Program-made: the position numbers and the translations under genes
NCBI GenBank assembly: GCA_003481745.1
Contig: QULP01000011.1
Span: 1 to 64,000 of the forward strand
From: Firmicutes bacterium OM04-13BH
GTDB lineage: Bacteria > Bacillota > Clostridia > Lachnospirales > Lachnospiraceae
Direction of reading: 5' to 3'
Length of the DNA stretch: 64,000 nt
The notes under the pieces: model-generated
What the model was told of the DNA's origin: nothing
The model's input: the letters and a program-made list of their open reading frames with translations, nothing else
Database searches by the model: none
Part shown: positions 1-8,316 of the stretch, one piece after another
Layout: each line of letters starts with the position of its first letter
Position numbering within the stretch: position 1 is the stretch's first letter

Positions 1-49
1 CATCTCGGTAATTGAATTGCCGAGGATTCCCGCTTATTGTCCTAAATAA

Positions 50-95
50 AAGAAATGCCAGACAGCCATATTTTCAGAGCTGTCTGGCATTTCTT
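50..95 (-). terminator. Rho-independent terminator of the yoaK-like gene
   Basis: A 17-bp perfect inverted repeat (AAGAAATGCCAGACAGC and its complement) around a short loop lies directly after the stop codon of the minus-strand gene. On the minus strand the stem is followed by TTTTATTT. A smaller palindrome (positions 3-24, CTCGGTAA/TTGCCGAG) lies beyond it without a clear T-run. Confidence 0.85.
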
Positions 96-96
96 A

Positions 97-777
97 TTAG
101 CGTTCTTCCTGTTTAAACATTACAATAAATCCGACAAGCAATAGCAAACAGGAAATCCAAATTGTATGCATACCTAATATTGGAATAAACCTGCTTCCAA
201 TTCCTGCACCTAATGCAAACAAAAAAATGATTCCAAAATAATGGAATGATTTATAAAGCATCTGTTTATTATGATTCTGCTGATAAGAACATAATGCCTC
301 CATTCCACTTCTCAGATTACCAATACACATTGTACTGGCAAATGCATAGCTGGCAACTTTTCTAAAGGATTGAACCTGCATTGCACAGGAAAAGGACACC
401 AGTGCATTGGCAATCAGATTTTGTTCTTCCGGCATAAATCCAACCAAAAACAACAAAACAATTTCAATCAGTAAAATAATCTGTCTCCAATGAAGTCTCT
501 GGGCATTTTGAAAAGACTGACGAATCCACGTCGCAACTGCCACTCCAAATGCAAAAAACAAAACCGGAACCAGGTAACGAATCGTAAGTTCCCAGTTACA
601 TGCAAATACATTCTGGCTAAATAATACAATATTTCCTGTCTGCGCATTTGCAAATACTTCACCTCGTGAAACATAAGTATACACATCCTGAAGCCCGCCG
701 GATATGGACAGTACAGCGGCCGTCAAAAATGATTCTGACATCTGTCTTCCTACATGTTGAAAATTTAAAGTTCTCAT
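97..777 (-). CDS. YoaK/DUF1275 family membrane protein
   Basis: A 226-residue integral membrane protein with about six hydrophobic segments. It resembles the YoaK family (DUF1275): an N-terminal segment with SGGLQDVYTYVSRGEVFANAQTGN, followed by a central FRKVASYAFASTMCIGNLRSG stretch that matches the family's conserved Q/TGN and CIGN-type motifs. The family's function is not established; it is usually called a putative membrane transporter. It is the last gene of a minus-strand group (start about 33 bp after the ThrE-like stop), and a strong terminator follows. The family assignment is good; any substrate would be a guess. Confidence 0.8.
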   Translation of the reverse strand: MRTLNFQHVGRQMSESFLTAAVLSISGGLQDVYTYVSRGEVFANAQTGNIVLFSQNVFACNWELTIRYLVPVLFFAFGVAVATWIRQSFQNAQRLHWRQIILLIEIVLLFLVGFMPEEQNLIANALVSFSCAMQVQSFRKVASYAFASTMCIGNLRSGMEALCSYQQNHNKQMLYKSFHYFGIIFLFALGAGIGSRFIPILGMHTIWISCLLLLVGFIVMFKQEER

Positions 778-810
778 TTTATCTCCCCAATTAATTTATT
801 ATTCTTTCAC

Positions 811-2151
811 TCAAGTACAGTACCTGAATGTTTTATCCGTAATAATTCTTGCAAATATAAGTCCTAAAGGCAATGCTAAAATGATAAGCAGTGCCGATGC
901 AAGCCACGAAGCTGCCGCTGTCAGATTCATAATTCCAAGATTATAAAATCCTTTATATAGATATAGTCCGGGAACCATAATTACAATTGATGGAACTGTA
1001 ATGGAAATTCTTGGATAACCTGCCATACCTTTTAACGTTGAAGCAAGAATCCCCGCAAAAAAGGCTCCAATAAAGGCTGCTGCTGCCGGGGGCAGAGATA
1101 AGAGGTCAATCAGCTCCAATCTCGTTGTATTTGATATCGCACCTATTATACCAGCGGCAGCGGCAAGACGAATAGGGCTATTAAACATAATAGAAAATCC
1201 TAAAACCCCACAGAAACTGGCAAGTAAACGAAACACAATCCACTGCCATAAGGCAAACTCTAAAGGCAAAAATGGTATTGGTTTAAGCCCCAGTACCATA
1301 GCAAGTATCCATGCTGTCATCGTTGCAACCGTTACAATAATCATTGAATAAGCAAGTCTCTCTGTTCCTGAACGCATATCCAGCTTTGCAAGATCAATTC
1401 CACTCGTAATAAATGGAAATCCCGGAATAATAAACAGCATAGAACAAATATACCCTGCTTCATGCTGTAAATTCACAGCAAAAATAAGCTCCAATAATTT
1501 TAACAAAACCGTATAAGTAAGACAGGCTGTGGATACCGAAGAAATGATACATAAAAACAGCGTAAAATGATGTTTTGAAAGTTTACACCTGATATAGTTT
1601 CCTATTCCTGCACCTGCAAATGCACATAACATTTCTACAATTCCTCCGCCAAGAAGGAAAGTAAATGCACCACAAGCCAATGCTGCGAATACAGCTAACA
1701 TAACAGGAGAATAGAGGCCATGAATTTTTTCAATTTTATCCAGTTTTGAATGAATTTTTTCACAACTTTGCCCGATTTCATCTGTTGCGAAATTGCTTAC
1801 CAGCTTTTCCAGACGATTCAGCTGCGACGTATTTACCCCTGTATTGGTCAGACATAAAGACTGACTAAAACTATCATTTCCATCAAAACATGTATAATTA
1901 ATTGACATTAACCCAATATCAACTGTACAAGTGACATTCATAAGTTCCGATAATTCATTCATGGAACTACGGACACGCCATGCTCCTGTGCCACAGGCAA
2001 GCATCATAATTCCAACTCTTCCAATTACAGATGCTTTTTCTGACAGACTCGCCCCTGTAATTGGTGTTAAATCTTTTTTATCCGTATATTCATGCCAGAG
2101 GACATCCATATGGTTTTTCTTAATTGTCGCTTCATTCTTTTTTGTCCTCAT
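811..2151 (-). CDS. ThrE-type threonine/serine exporter, both modules fused
   Basis: A 446-residue protein that joins the two modules of the ThrE family in one chain: an N-terminal DUF1212-like half (soluble head with GTGAWRV and MNELSELM near residues 55-70, then membrane segments at about 150-275) and a C-terminal DUF3815-like half (about 295-440). In E. coli these halves are separate proteins (YjjP and YjjB); the fused form resembles Corynebacterium ThrE. About ten membrane segments fit a plasma-membrane exporter of threonine, serine or small dicarboxylates. A GAGGG site precedes ATG 2151, 18 bp after the stop of the upstream gene, so the two are probably co-transcribed. Substrate is inferred from the family only. 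Confidence 0.8.
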   Translation of the reverse strand: MRTKKNEATIKKNHMDVLWHEYTDKKDLTPITGASLSEKASVIGRVGIMMLACGTGAWRVRSSMNELSELMNVTCTVDIGLMSINYTCFDGNDSFSQSLCLTNTGVNTSQLNRLEKLVSNFATDEIGQSCEKIHSKLDKIEKIHGLYSPVMLAVFAALACGAFTFLLGGGIVEMLCAFAGAGIGNYIRCKLSKHHFTLFLCIISSVSTACLTYTVLLKLLELIFAVNLQHEAGYICSMLFIIPGFPFITSGIDLAKLDMRSGTERLAYSMIIVTVATMTAWILAMVLGLKPIPFLPLEFALWQWIVFRLLASFCGVLGFSIMFNSPIRLAAAAGIIGAISNTTRLELIDLLSLPPAAAAFIGAFFAGILASTLKGMAGYPRISITVPSIVIMVPGLYLYKGFYNLGIMNLTAAASWLASALLIILALPLGLIFARIITDKTFRYCT

Positions 2152-2169
2152 ATTTTTCCCTCTTTTCGC

Positions 2170-2967
2170 CTATAAATCAAAGCTGTCTGTTCCTGCCATT
2201 TTTATCATTTCTTCTCGACATGTCAGCACCAGTCCATCTATTACTTCAAGATGCTGAAGCATTTTTGATTCAAACTGATGGATTGGCAAAAGAATGCCTA
2301 ATTCATCAAACGATTTTCCGGGTTTACTGCCTGTTTCCTGACCATAATATACTACAGCTGAAAATGCTTCTTTTTGTATTTTGTGGAAAACAGACCAGAT
2401 AATATCATATGCCTGTGCTTCGGTCAGATTCAATTTCTTTGTATCCGGAAGCGCATATAAGATGAGAATTCCTCTCTCTTTATTTTCCTGTTTCTCGCAA
2501 ATATTCATACCTGAAGTGTAATATCTGACCAGATTATATCCATCTGCCAGATATAATTTGGAACGCGGAGCTGCTTTATGCATCTGATAAATTTCCCGAA
2601 ATTTTTTATATTCATGTTTTGAAACAACTGCTTTTTTTTCTTGTAATAACTCTCCGTCTACATCGGTAAGAAGAACGGGATTCTCCCCGCATTTTCCATG
2701 GAACCGTCTCGGTATTAAATAAGACTCCTTTAATAAATCAAACATACTGCGATTACAGAGTTCAAGCAAAAGTGCACTCACATCTCCATTTTTATATGCA
2801 TTCAGCAAAACTTCCGCAAAATGATGCGGATCCGGATCCATATATCGATTGTCATCACATAAATGATCATAAAATGTCTCCATTAATCTTTCACAGGATT
2901 GTTCTGAAGAAAGAATCCTCGAAAATATATTTTCAACCTCTTCTTCTCGTGGTAATACTAATGACAT
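2170..2967 (-). CDS. Hypothetical soluble protein, unrecognised family
   Basis: A 265-residue protein with no signal peptide or membrane segment. I do not recognise the family. The N-terminal 90 residues are acidic and helical (many Glu/Leu, a YDHLCDDNRYMDPDPHHF stretch), the middle is basic (SKHEYKKFREIY), and the C-terminal half has alternating hydrophobic strands. It starts at ATG 2967 after a GGGAG site and is the first gene of the group with the ThrE-like exporter, divergent from the LysR regulator gene. That suggests co-regulation with export, but no function is assigned. Confidence 0.65.
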   Translation of the reverse strand: MSLVLPREEEVENIFSRILSSEQSCERLMETFYDHLCDDNRYMDPDPHHFAEVLLNAYKNGDVSALLLELCNRSMFDLLKESYLIPRRFHGKCGENPVLLTDVDGELLQEKKAVVSKHEYKKFREIYQMHKAAPRSKLYLADGYNLVRYYTSGMNICEKQENKERGILILYALPDTKKLNLTEAQAYDIIWSVFHKIQKEAFSAVVYYGQETGSKPGKSFDELGILLPIHQFESKMLQHLEVIDGLVLTCREEMIKMAGTDSFDL

Positions 2968-3001
2968 AACACCATCTCCCTATATTTCTCTTGTTTTTTT
3001 A

Positions 3002-3058
3002 TTCTAAAAAGATTATAATTTCATATTAGAAATAAGTAAAAGATATCATTGATATAAT
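3002..3058. promoter_or_regulatory. Divergent promoter/operator region of the lysR-type gene
   Basis: Between the two divergent start codons there is a perfect palindrome ATATCATTGATAT (3043-3055) overlapping a TATAAT -10-like hexamer (3053-3058) for the plus-strand lysR gene. A second imperfect inverted repeat, TTCTAA...TTAGAA, spans 3002-3031. A minus-strand TATAAT (3013-3018) could serve the exporter group. LysR proteins commonly bind such sites in divergent intergenes; the -35 elements are weak. This is inference from position and symmetry. Confidence 0.45.
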
Positions 3059-3093
3059 AGAAATATTTTTTTGATATGTCAAGGAGTTTTCGT

Positions 3094-3990
3094 ATGAATG
3101 TAAATTTTGAATATTATAAAATTTTTTATTATGTGGCAAAATACAATAATTTTACTAAAGCTGCCCATGTTCTGAATAACAGCCAGCCAAATATCACACG
3201 TGCAATGAACTGTTTGGAACACGAACTCAACTGCACATTATTTGTCCGGACAAACCGTGGAGTCTGTTTAACACCAGAAGGCGAACGACTTTTTACAAGA
3301 GTTTCTGCCGCCATGACTCAGCTTCAGCTGGCAGAAGAAGAACTCTCTGACAGTGTTAGACTAGAACACGGCAGCATTTCTATCGGTGCAAGTGAAACCG
3401 CACTGAATATTTATTTACTGGAACATCTAAAAAAATTTCATATCGCTTATCCCGGTGTTCGTTTAAAAATCTGTAATCATTCTACTCCACAAGCTATTCG
3501 TTCTGTACGAAGCGGTGAGATCGATTTTGCGGTTGTCACAACTCCAACTCAGCTTGATGCACCATTAAAAGAATTAAAATTAAAATCTTTTCAGGAAATT
3601 TTAATCGGAGGGAAAACGTTTACCTCCCTTGCCATTCAAAAATTTTTCCTGAAAGACCTGATAAAATATCCTTTTATTTGTCTTGGCTTAGAAACAGCCA
3701 CCTATCATTTTTACTATAACCTGTTTCTTTCCCATGGAATCGAACTGATTCCCGATACAGAAGCTGCAACAACTGACCAGATTCTTCCATTGGTAAAAAA
3801 TGAACTGGGACTTGCTTTTCTGCCAGAAGAGATGGCAAAAGAAGCACTTCAAAGACAGGATATTGTTCAGATTCCCCTAAAAGATAAGGTTCCGAAACGT
3901 CATGTATGTATGGTATATGATTCTAAACGACCAATGAGTATTGCTGCACAAAAATTAAAAAAGATTCTTCTTGAAGAAAAAAAGCTATAG
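3094..3990 (+). CDS. LysR-family transcriptional regulator
   Basis: A 298-residue LysR regulator. Residues about 1-60 form the winged helix-turn-helix (FEYYKIFYYVAKYNNFTKAA, then NITRAMNCLEHELNCTLFVR), and the rest is a periplasmic-binding-like effector domain starting near GSISIGASETA. The open frame extends to ATG 3076, but AAGGAG at 3081-3086 lies 7 bp before ATG 3094, and the MNVNFEYY start fits the family, so 3094 is chosen. It is divergent from the unknown protein/ThrE-like/YoaK-like group, the usual arrangement for a LysR regulator and its target. The effector cannot be read from sequence. Confidence 0.9.
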   Translation: MNVNFEYYKIFYYVAKYNNFTKAAHVLNNSQPNITRAMNCLEHELNCTLFVRTNRGVCLTPEGERLFTRVSAAMTQLQLAEEELSDSVRLEHGSISIGASETALNIYLLEHLKKFHIAYPGVRLKICNHSTPQAIRSVRSGEIDFAVVTTPTQLDAPLKELKLKSFQEILIGGKTFTSLAIQKFFLKDLIKYPFICLGLETATYHFYYNLFLSHGIELIPDTEAATTDQILPLVKNELGLAFLPEEMAKEALQRQDIVQIPLKDKVPKRHVCMVYDSKRPMSIAAQKLKKILLEEKKL

Positions 3991-4014
3991 TGTTAACCCC
4001 ACTACAGCTTTTTT
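3979..4014. terminator. Bidirectional terminator between lysR-type gene and NSS transporter
   Basis: The stem AAAGCTATAGTG (3981-3992) pairs with CACTACAGCTTT (4000-4011) with one mismatch. T-runs follow in both directions. It overlaps the lysR-type stop codon and precedes the 3' end of the convergent transporter gene, so it probably ends both transcripts. Confidence 0.8.
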
Positions 4015-4025
4015 ACATTATTGAT

Positions 4026-5396
4026 TTACATGGAAATTAATCCAAACGCATTTGCCACTGAACTGATTAAAATAATTGCCGCAAAAATCGGACATAAATA
4101 TTTAATCATAAAACGGAAAATCTGTCTTCTCTTAAATGGATGCCCCTCTTGTACCACTTCTTCTTCAATTTTATCGACTCCTACCACTCTTGATATCAAC
4201 AGACAAGTAGCAATCGCTGCAATCGGCATCATAACAGAGTTTGTCAGGAAATCAAAGAAATCCAAAAACTGCATTCCAATGATTTTAACACCGGCAAGCG
4301 GACCATAGCCAAGACAAGATAATGTACCAAGTAAAACCATAATCGCACCCATTACAACTGTGGATTTTTTACGAGTCCAGTGTAATTCATCTTCAAAAGT
4401 TGATACTGCACTTTCTGTTAATGCAATGGAACTTGTGATTGCCGCAAACAATACTAACAGGAAAAATAAAATTCCAACCGCAGTTCCGAATCCCATATTT
4501 GCAAATACTTTTGGAATGGTAATAAACATCAGTGCCGGTCCTGCATTTAAGGTATCTGCATTTCCACCGGAGAAAGCAAATACTGCCGGAATAATCATAA
4601 GACCTGCCATGATTGCAATTGCAGTATCAAAAATTTCTACATTTTGGGTTGATTCCTCAATTGAAGTATCTTTCTTCATATAAGAACCAAACGTTATTAA
4701 AATACCCATCGCAATTGACAAAGAATAAAACATCTGTCCCATTGCAGACACTACTGTCATCCAGGAAAAGTTTTTAAAATTCGGTACTAAGAAATATTTT
4801 ACACCTTCAATTGCTCCTGGTCTTGTCACAGAATAAACTGCAATAATAACTGATAATACAACCAGAATCGGCATCATAAATTTAGATACCCGCTCAATTC
4901 CGTTACGCACACCTGCATAAATAATTCCAAGTGTGGCAAGGGTAAAGATTAAGAAACAGATTTCTGTTGATAATCCATTTGAAATAAAGCTGGAAAAATA
5001 ATCATCGGAAGCCAGATTCTTGGACTGTCCTCCTATATATCCCACCAGATATTTAATAACCCATCCTCCGATAACGGAATAATACGGTACAATCAGAATC
5101 GGAATAATTGCATTAATCCATCCTCCAACTGCAAATCCCTTTGACTTTCCAAAGTGCTCAAATGCACCAACGGGACTCTTTCTGGTCATACGTCCTAAAG
5201 AACTCTCTGCCATAATCATGGTATAGCCAAATGTCAGTGCCAGTATGATGTAGACCAGTAAAAAGATTCCTCCGCCATATTTCGCTGCCAGATATGGAAA
5301 TCGCCAAATATTTCCAAGGCCTACAGAAGCACCGGCTGCTGACAATACAAAACCGAGTTTTCCAGAGAAGGTACTTCTTTTCTTGTTTTTGTTCAT
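4026..5396 (-). CDS. NSS-family sodium:amino-acid symporter (first paralog)
   Basis: A 456-residue member of the neurotransmitter:sodium symporter family (SNF, LeuT fold), a plasma-membrane Na+-coupled amino-acid importer. The family signature in the first membrane segment is clear: SVGLGNIWRFPYLAAKYGGG near residues 25-45, which forms part of the Na+ and substrate sites in LeuT. About 11-12 membrane segments follow. A strong AGAAGGAG site precedes ATG 5396. It has its own candidate promoter (TTGCTT-17-TACACT) and follows a related gene at 5700-7097. Substrate is unknown; bacterial members carry Trp, Tyr, Leu or other neutral amino acids. Confidence 0.93.
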   Translation of the reverse strand: MNKNKKRSTFSGKLGFVLSAAGASVGLGNIWRFPYLAAKYGGGIFLLVYIILALTFGYTMIMAESSLGRMTRKSPVGAFEHFGKSKGFAVGGWINAIIPILIVPYYSVIGGWVIKYLVGYIGGQSKNLASDDYFSSFISNGLSTEICFLIFTLATLGIIYAGVRNGIERVSKFMMPILVVLSVIIAVYSVTRPGAIEGVKYFLVPNFKNFSWMTVVSAMGQMFYSLSIAMGILITFGSYMKKDTSIEESTQNVEIFDTAIAIMAGLMIIPAVFAFSGGNADTLNAGPALMFITIPKVFANMGFGTAVGILFFLLVLFAAITSSIALTESAVSTFEDELHWTRKKSTVVMGAIMVLLGTLSCLGYGPLAGVKIIGMQFLDFFDFLTNSVMMPIAAIATCLLISRVVGVDKIEEEVVQEGHPFKRRQIFRFMIKYLCPIFAAIILISSVANAFGLISM

Positions 5397-5431
5397 AAAA
5401 ATATTCTCCTTCTTTTTTGAATATACCTCTT

Positions 5432-5460
5432 AGTGTAACATAGGCATGGCAAAAAAGCAA
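5432..5460 (-). promoter_or_regulatory. Candidate sigma-A promoter of the first NSS gene
   Basis: On the minus strand TTGCTT (5455-5460) and TACACT (5432-5437) are separated by 17 bp, about 36 bp before the start codon. The rest of the 300-bp gene-free stretch (5397-5699) holds the dispersed repeat and the terminator listed separately. Confidence 0.55.
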
Positions 5461-5569
5461 TCATAAGGACTGGAGGTTTTTTGTCAGTCAAGTGGATATT
5501 CGCAATCCGCTTCGCTACTTGCTCATAACCAAATAGCTGCTACGCAGCTTATCAGAAGGGACTTGCCCC

Positions 5570-5648
5570 CTCCTGATACAAGCAAGTCCCCGCCCCTGCT
5601 TATTGCTTTTCGCAATTGAAGCAGGGGACTTACTTGATTTGGTTAAAT
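5570..5648. repeat. Dispersed intergenic repeat, copy 1
   Basis: A 79-bp sequence that recurs at 21006-21085 with three substitutions and one 1-bp indel. It contains a strong hairpin: CCCCTGCTT..ATTGC, a GAAAA loop, and the complement (best read on the minus strand). The flanking bases 5558-5589 form another inverted repeat (GGGACTTGC/GCAAGTCCC). It encodes no protein. It resembles REP-like or small non-autonomous intergenic elements. Confidence 0.8.
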
Positions 5649-5649
5649 T

Positions 5650-5689
5650 AAAAACAGAGAGAACCTTTCAACCGGAACTCTCTGTTTTT
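5650..5689 (-). terminator. Terminator of the second NSS gene
   Basis: AAAAACAGAGAG (5650-5661) pairs perfectly with CTCTCTGTTTTT (5678-5689). It lies just after the stop codon of the transporter gene at 5700 and gives a T-run on the minus strand. Confidence 0.85.
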
Positions 5690-5699
5690 GACTCTCTCA

Positions 5700-7097
5700 T
5701 CATTTAATAAATAAATTCAGGAAACCGGTAGACTGTAAAAACAAAATAGTCATAATCACCGGCATGATGTAACAAATCATAATGTTATATAATTTTTTTC
5801 GGCCAAATTTACCACCATTTAATTCCATCTCTTCCGCAATCCACTTCGGTTTCATAATCCATCCGATTAAAATAGAAGAAAGCAACGAAATAAACGGCAT
5901 CAGGAAACTATTACTGATATAGTCCATAATATCTAATAACTGTCCGATACTTCCATTCGGAAGTTTGACTTCCACATAAAAGATACTGTATCCCAGAGCA
6001 ATGACTGCTGTTGCAATTAAGTAAATAACAGATAACACTTTTGTTGTAATTTTTCTTTTTGCATGAAATAATTCCATACAGTTCGCAGTAATAGATTCCA
6101 ATACAGAAATACAGGAAGTTAATGCTGCAAATCCGGCAAGCACGAAAAATACAATTCCAATTAACCTGCCGGCAAATCCCATACTGAAGAATACTTTTGG
6201 CAGAGAAACAAACATCAGCCCAGGACCGGCGGACATTCCGTCTAATCCAGAGAATACATAGACAGCCGGGATAATCATAACACCTGCTAAAAATGCAACA
6301 CCGGTATCCATAATTTCAATCTGGGATACGGCCTTATTTAAATCAACGTCTTTTTTTACATAAGAACCATAAGTAATCATGATACCCATAGATACACTTA
6401 AAGAAAAGAATAACTGGCTCATGGCATCCAGTGTAATCTGTAAGAAACGACTCACTGTAAGCCCGGAAAGATCAGGAGTTAAATAAACTTTTAAACCATC
6501 AATACCGGTTCTTACTGTTCCATCATCCAGTGTATTCTTCAGAGTTAATGAAAATATGGCAATTCCAATTACCATGACTAAAAGAATCGGCATGATAAAC
6601 TTAGAAACTCGTTCAATTCCTTTTTCGACTCCATTATAAACAATAAGAGCCGTTAACAGCATAAAGATAACACCAAACCACACAGAGGATGGCGAAGAAA
6701 TAAAGGAAGTAAAACAATTATCATCTACTGCCTGTTTTCCTGAACTAAACAAATAAATAGTAATATATTTTAAAATCCATCCACCAATAACCGCATAATA
6801 AGTCATAATCAATACCGGAACAAGGAAGGTCAAAATTCCTAAAAATTTCCATTTTTTACGCATTGACTCATAAGCGTAAATCGCACTTTTTCCGGTTTTT
6901 CGTCCGATTGCAATATCTGTAGTCAGTAAAGTAAAACCAAAAGTCAAAACCAATACAAGATAGATAATCAGAAAAAGTCCCCCTCCATCTTTCGCAGCCA
7001 GGTAAGGAAACCTCCATAAATTGCCGACTCCCACGGCACTTCCAGCGGCAGCAAATACGAATCCTATCTGACCGCTGAATCCACTTTTTTGTTTCAT
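5700..7097 (-). CDS. NSS-family sodium:amino-acid symporter (second paralog)
   Basis: A 465-residue NSS/SNF transporter, paralogous to the neighbouring 456-residue one. The first helix carries SAVGVGNLWRFPYLAAKDGGG (about residues 18-38), the Na+/substrate motif of the family. A helix-3 motif TYYAVIGGWILKY matches TYYSVIGGW-type sequences in related proteins. The paralog differs by an insert near 195-210 (NTLDDGTVRTGIDG) in an external loop. GAGGTGAAAGAG precedes ATG 7097. A terminator separates it from the other NSS gene, so each is probably its own unit. Substrate unknown. Confidence 0.93.
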   Translation of the reverse strand: MKQKSGFSGQIGFVFAAAGSAVGVGNLWRFPYLAAKDGGGLFLIIYLVLVLTFGFTLLTTDIAIGRKTGKSAIYAYESMRKKWKFLGILTFLVPVLIMTYYAVIGGWILKYITIYLFSSGKQAVDDNCFTSFISSPSSVWFGVIFMLLTALIVYNGVEKGIERVSKFIMPILLVMVIGIAIFSLTLKNTLDDGTVRTGIDGLKVYLTPDLSGLTVSRFLQITLDAMSQLFFSLSVSMGIMITYGSYVKKDVDLNKAVSQIEIMDTGVAFLAGVMIIPAVYVFSGLDGMSAGPGLMFVSLPKVFFSMGFAGRLIGIVFFVLAGFAALTSCISVLESITANCMELFHAKRKITTKVLSVIYLIATAVIALGYSIFYVEVKLPNGSIGQLLDIMDYISNSFLMPFISLLSSILIGWIMKPKWIAEEMELNGGKFGRKKLYNIMICYIMPVIMTILFLQSTGFLNLFIK

Positions 7098-7232
7098 TCT
7101 CTTTCACCTCATCTTTTTTATTTAACATTTAGATATCATGCCATTAAAACAATCCAGACCTCATCAGTCAGTGTGTTGATTTGCTACGCCAAACAGCGTC
7201 TGCTACTCCTTCACCGGAATTTTCATTGGTAC

Positions 7233-7262
7233 ATTTTATCATTAAACACTCTTTATTGTCAA
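7233..7262 (-). promoter_or_regulatory. Candidate promoter of the second NSS gene
   Basis: On the minus strand TTGACA (7257-7262) and TAAAAT (7233-7238) are 18 bp apart. It lies about 135 bp before the transporter start and just beyond the stop of the MglB-like gene, giving a leader in which no riboswitch was recognised. Confidence 0.55.
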
Positions 7263-7267
7263 TTTCT

Positions 7268-8290
7268 TTATTTCAAAAAATCCTGTACATTATCTTTCGT
7301 CACTTTTTCATAAGGCAAATAGATATATCTTTGATTTTCAAATTCCACTTTTTTCATTTTTTCTCCGGTAACAAGCTGACGTGCAAGCTGTGCCATTGCA
7401 TTTGCCTGTGCCTCTTTATCATTATATACCGTAGCGGCCATCTTTTCTTCTAAAACAGCTTCTAAACCTTCATCTGTGCCATCAATTCCCAAAAAGGCCG
7501 GAATATCAGTCTCTGTATAGCCGAGCTTTTCATAGGCATCAATCGCTCCAAGTGCCATATCGTCATTATTTGCCAGCACAAGTTCAATCTGATTGTTATA
7601 TTGATTGATCATCTGTGTCATTCGATTTTGAGCCTGTGCCCGATTCCAGTTTGCGATTTCATAACTTAGTTTTTCTAATTCAACTCCTTTTTCTTTCAAA
7701 CTGTCAACTGCGCTCTCTGTTCTTACGATTGCGTCCTGATGTCCCATTTCCCCTTCCAATACAACATACTGAATTTTTCCGTCTTTATTTCGATCAACCG
7801 TTTTTCGTTCCCAAATCAAATCTGCTGCCAGCTCTCCCTGCATGACTCCGGACTGCTTTGCTTTTGCTCCGACATAATACAGTTTCTCCCACTGGTTCAA
7901 ATCCTCTGCCACAGGCTCCCGGTTAAAGAAAATGATCGGAATATCACTTTCCTTTGCCGCCTCGATAATTTCAGACGGATTGGTTCGATCTGCCAGATTC
8001 ACACAAAGTACGTTACATCCCTCTTTGATTAAACGCTTCACCTGATCATTCTGTATTTTTTGTGAACCGGCTGCATCCTGAACCGTTACAGATATTTTAT
8101 GTTGATTTGTTTCCAGCCTGTTGCACTCTTCTTTAAAACAGGACACCAGTTCATTGATATACGTATCACTTTGATTGTACGAAGCAAGCCCAATATTTAT
8201 TTTTTCGGTTTCTGTTTTTTCCGGCATTCCACAGGCACTTAAGCCACATAAGCATACCAAAAACACGAACGCCAGTTTTTTTTGTTTCAT
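7268..8290 (-). CDS. MglB-like sugar-binding lipoprotein, canonical order
   Basis: A 340-residue periplasmic-type galactose/glucose-binding protein. A signal peptide ends in a GLSAC lipobox (Cys20), so it is membrane-anchored outside the cell. The domain order is that of E. coli MglB: first strand INIGLASYNQSD, then IIFFNREP, an EF-hand-like calcium loop DRNKDGKIQ, GHQDAIVR, ANWNRAQA, LANNDDMAL and FLGIDGTD. It lies last in a group with a YesN/YesM two-component pair and a membrane-anchored binding protein and lacks its own permease genes. It could deliver sugar to the sensor or be an accessory receptor for the MglAC importer upstream. The sensory role is inferred from context. Confidence 0.88.
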   Translation of the reverse strand: MKQKKLAFVFLVCLCGLSACGMPEKTETEKINIGLASYNQSDTYINELVSCFKEECNRLETNQHKISVTVQDAAGSQKIQNDQVKRLIKEGCNVLCVNLADRTNPSEIIEAAKESDIPIIFFNREPVAEDLNQWEKLYYVGAKAKQSGVMQGELAADLIWERKTVDRNKDGKIQYVVLEGEMGHQDAIVRTESAVDSLKEKGVELEKLSYEIANWNRAQAQNRMTQMINQYNNQIELVLANNDDMALGAIDAYEKLGYTETDIPAFLGIDGTDEGLEAVLEEKMAATVYNDKEAQANAMAQLARQLVTGEKMKKVEFENQRYIYLPYEKVTKDNVQDFLK

Positions 8291-8316
8291 TTTTTCTTCA
8301 GCCTCTCTTTGTTTTC

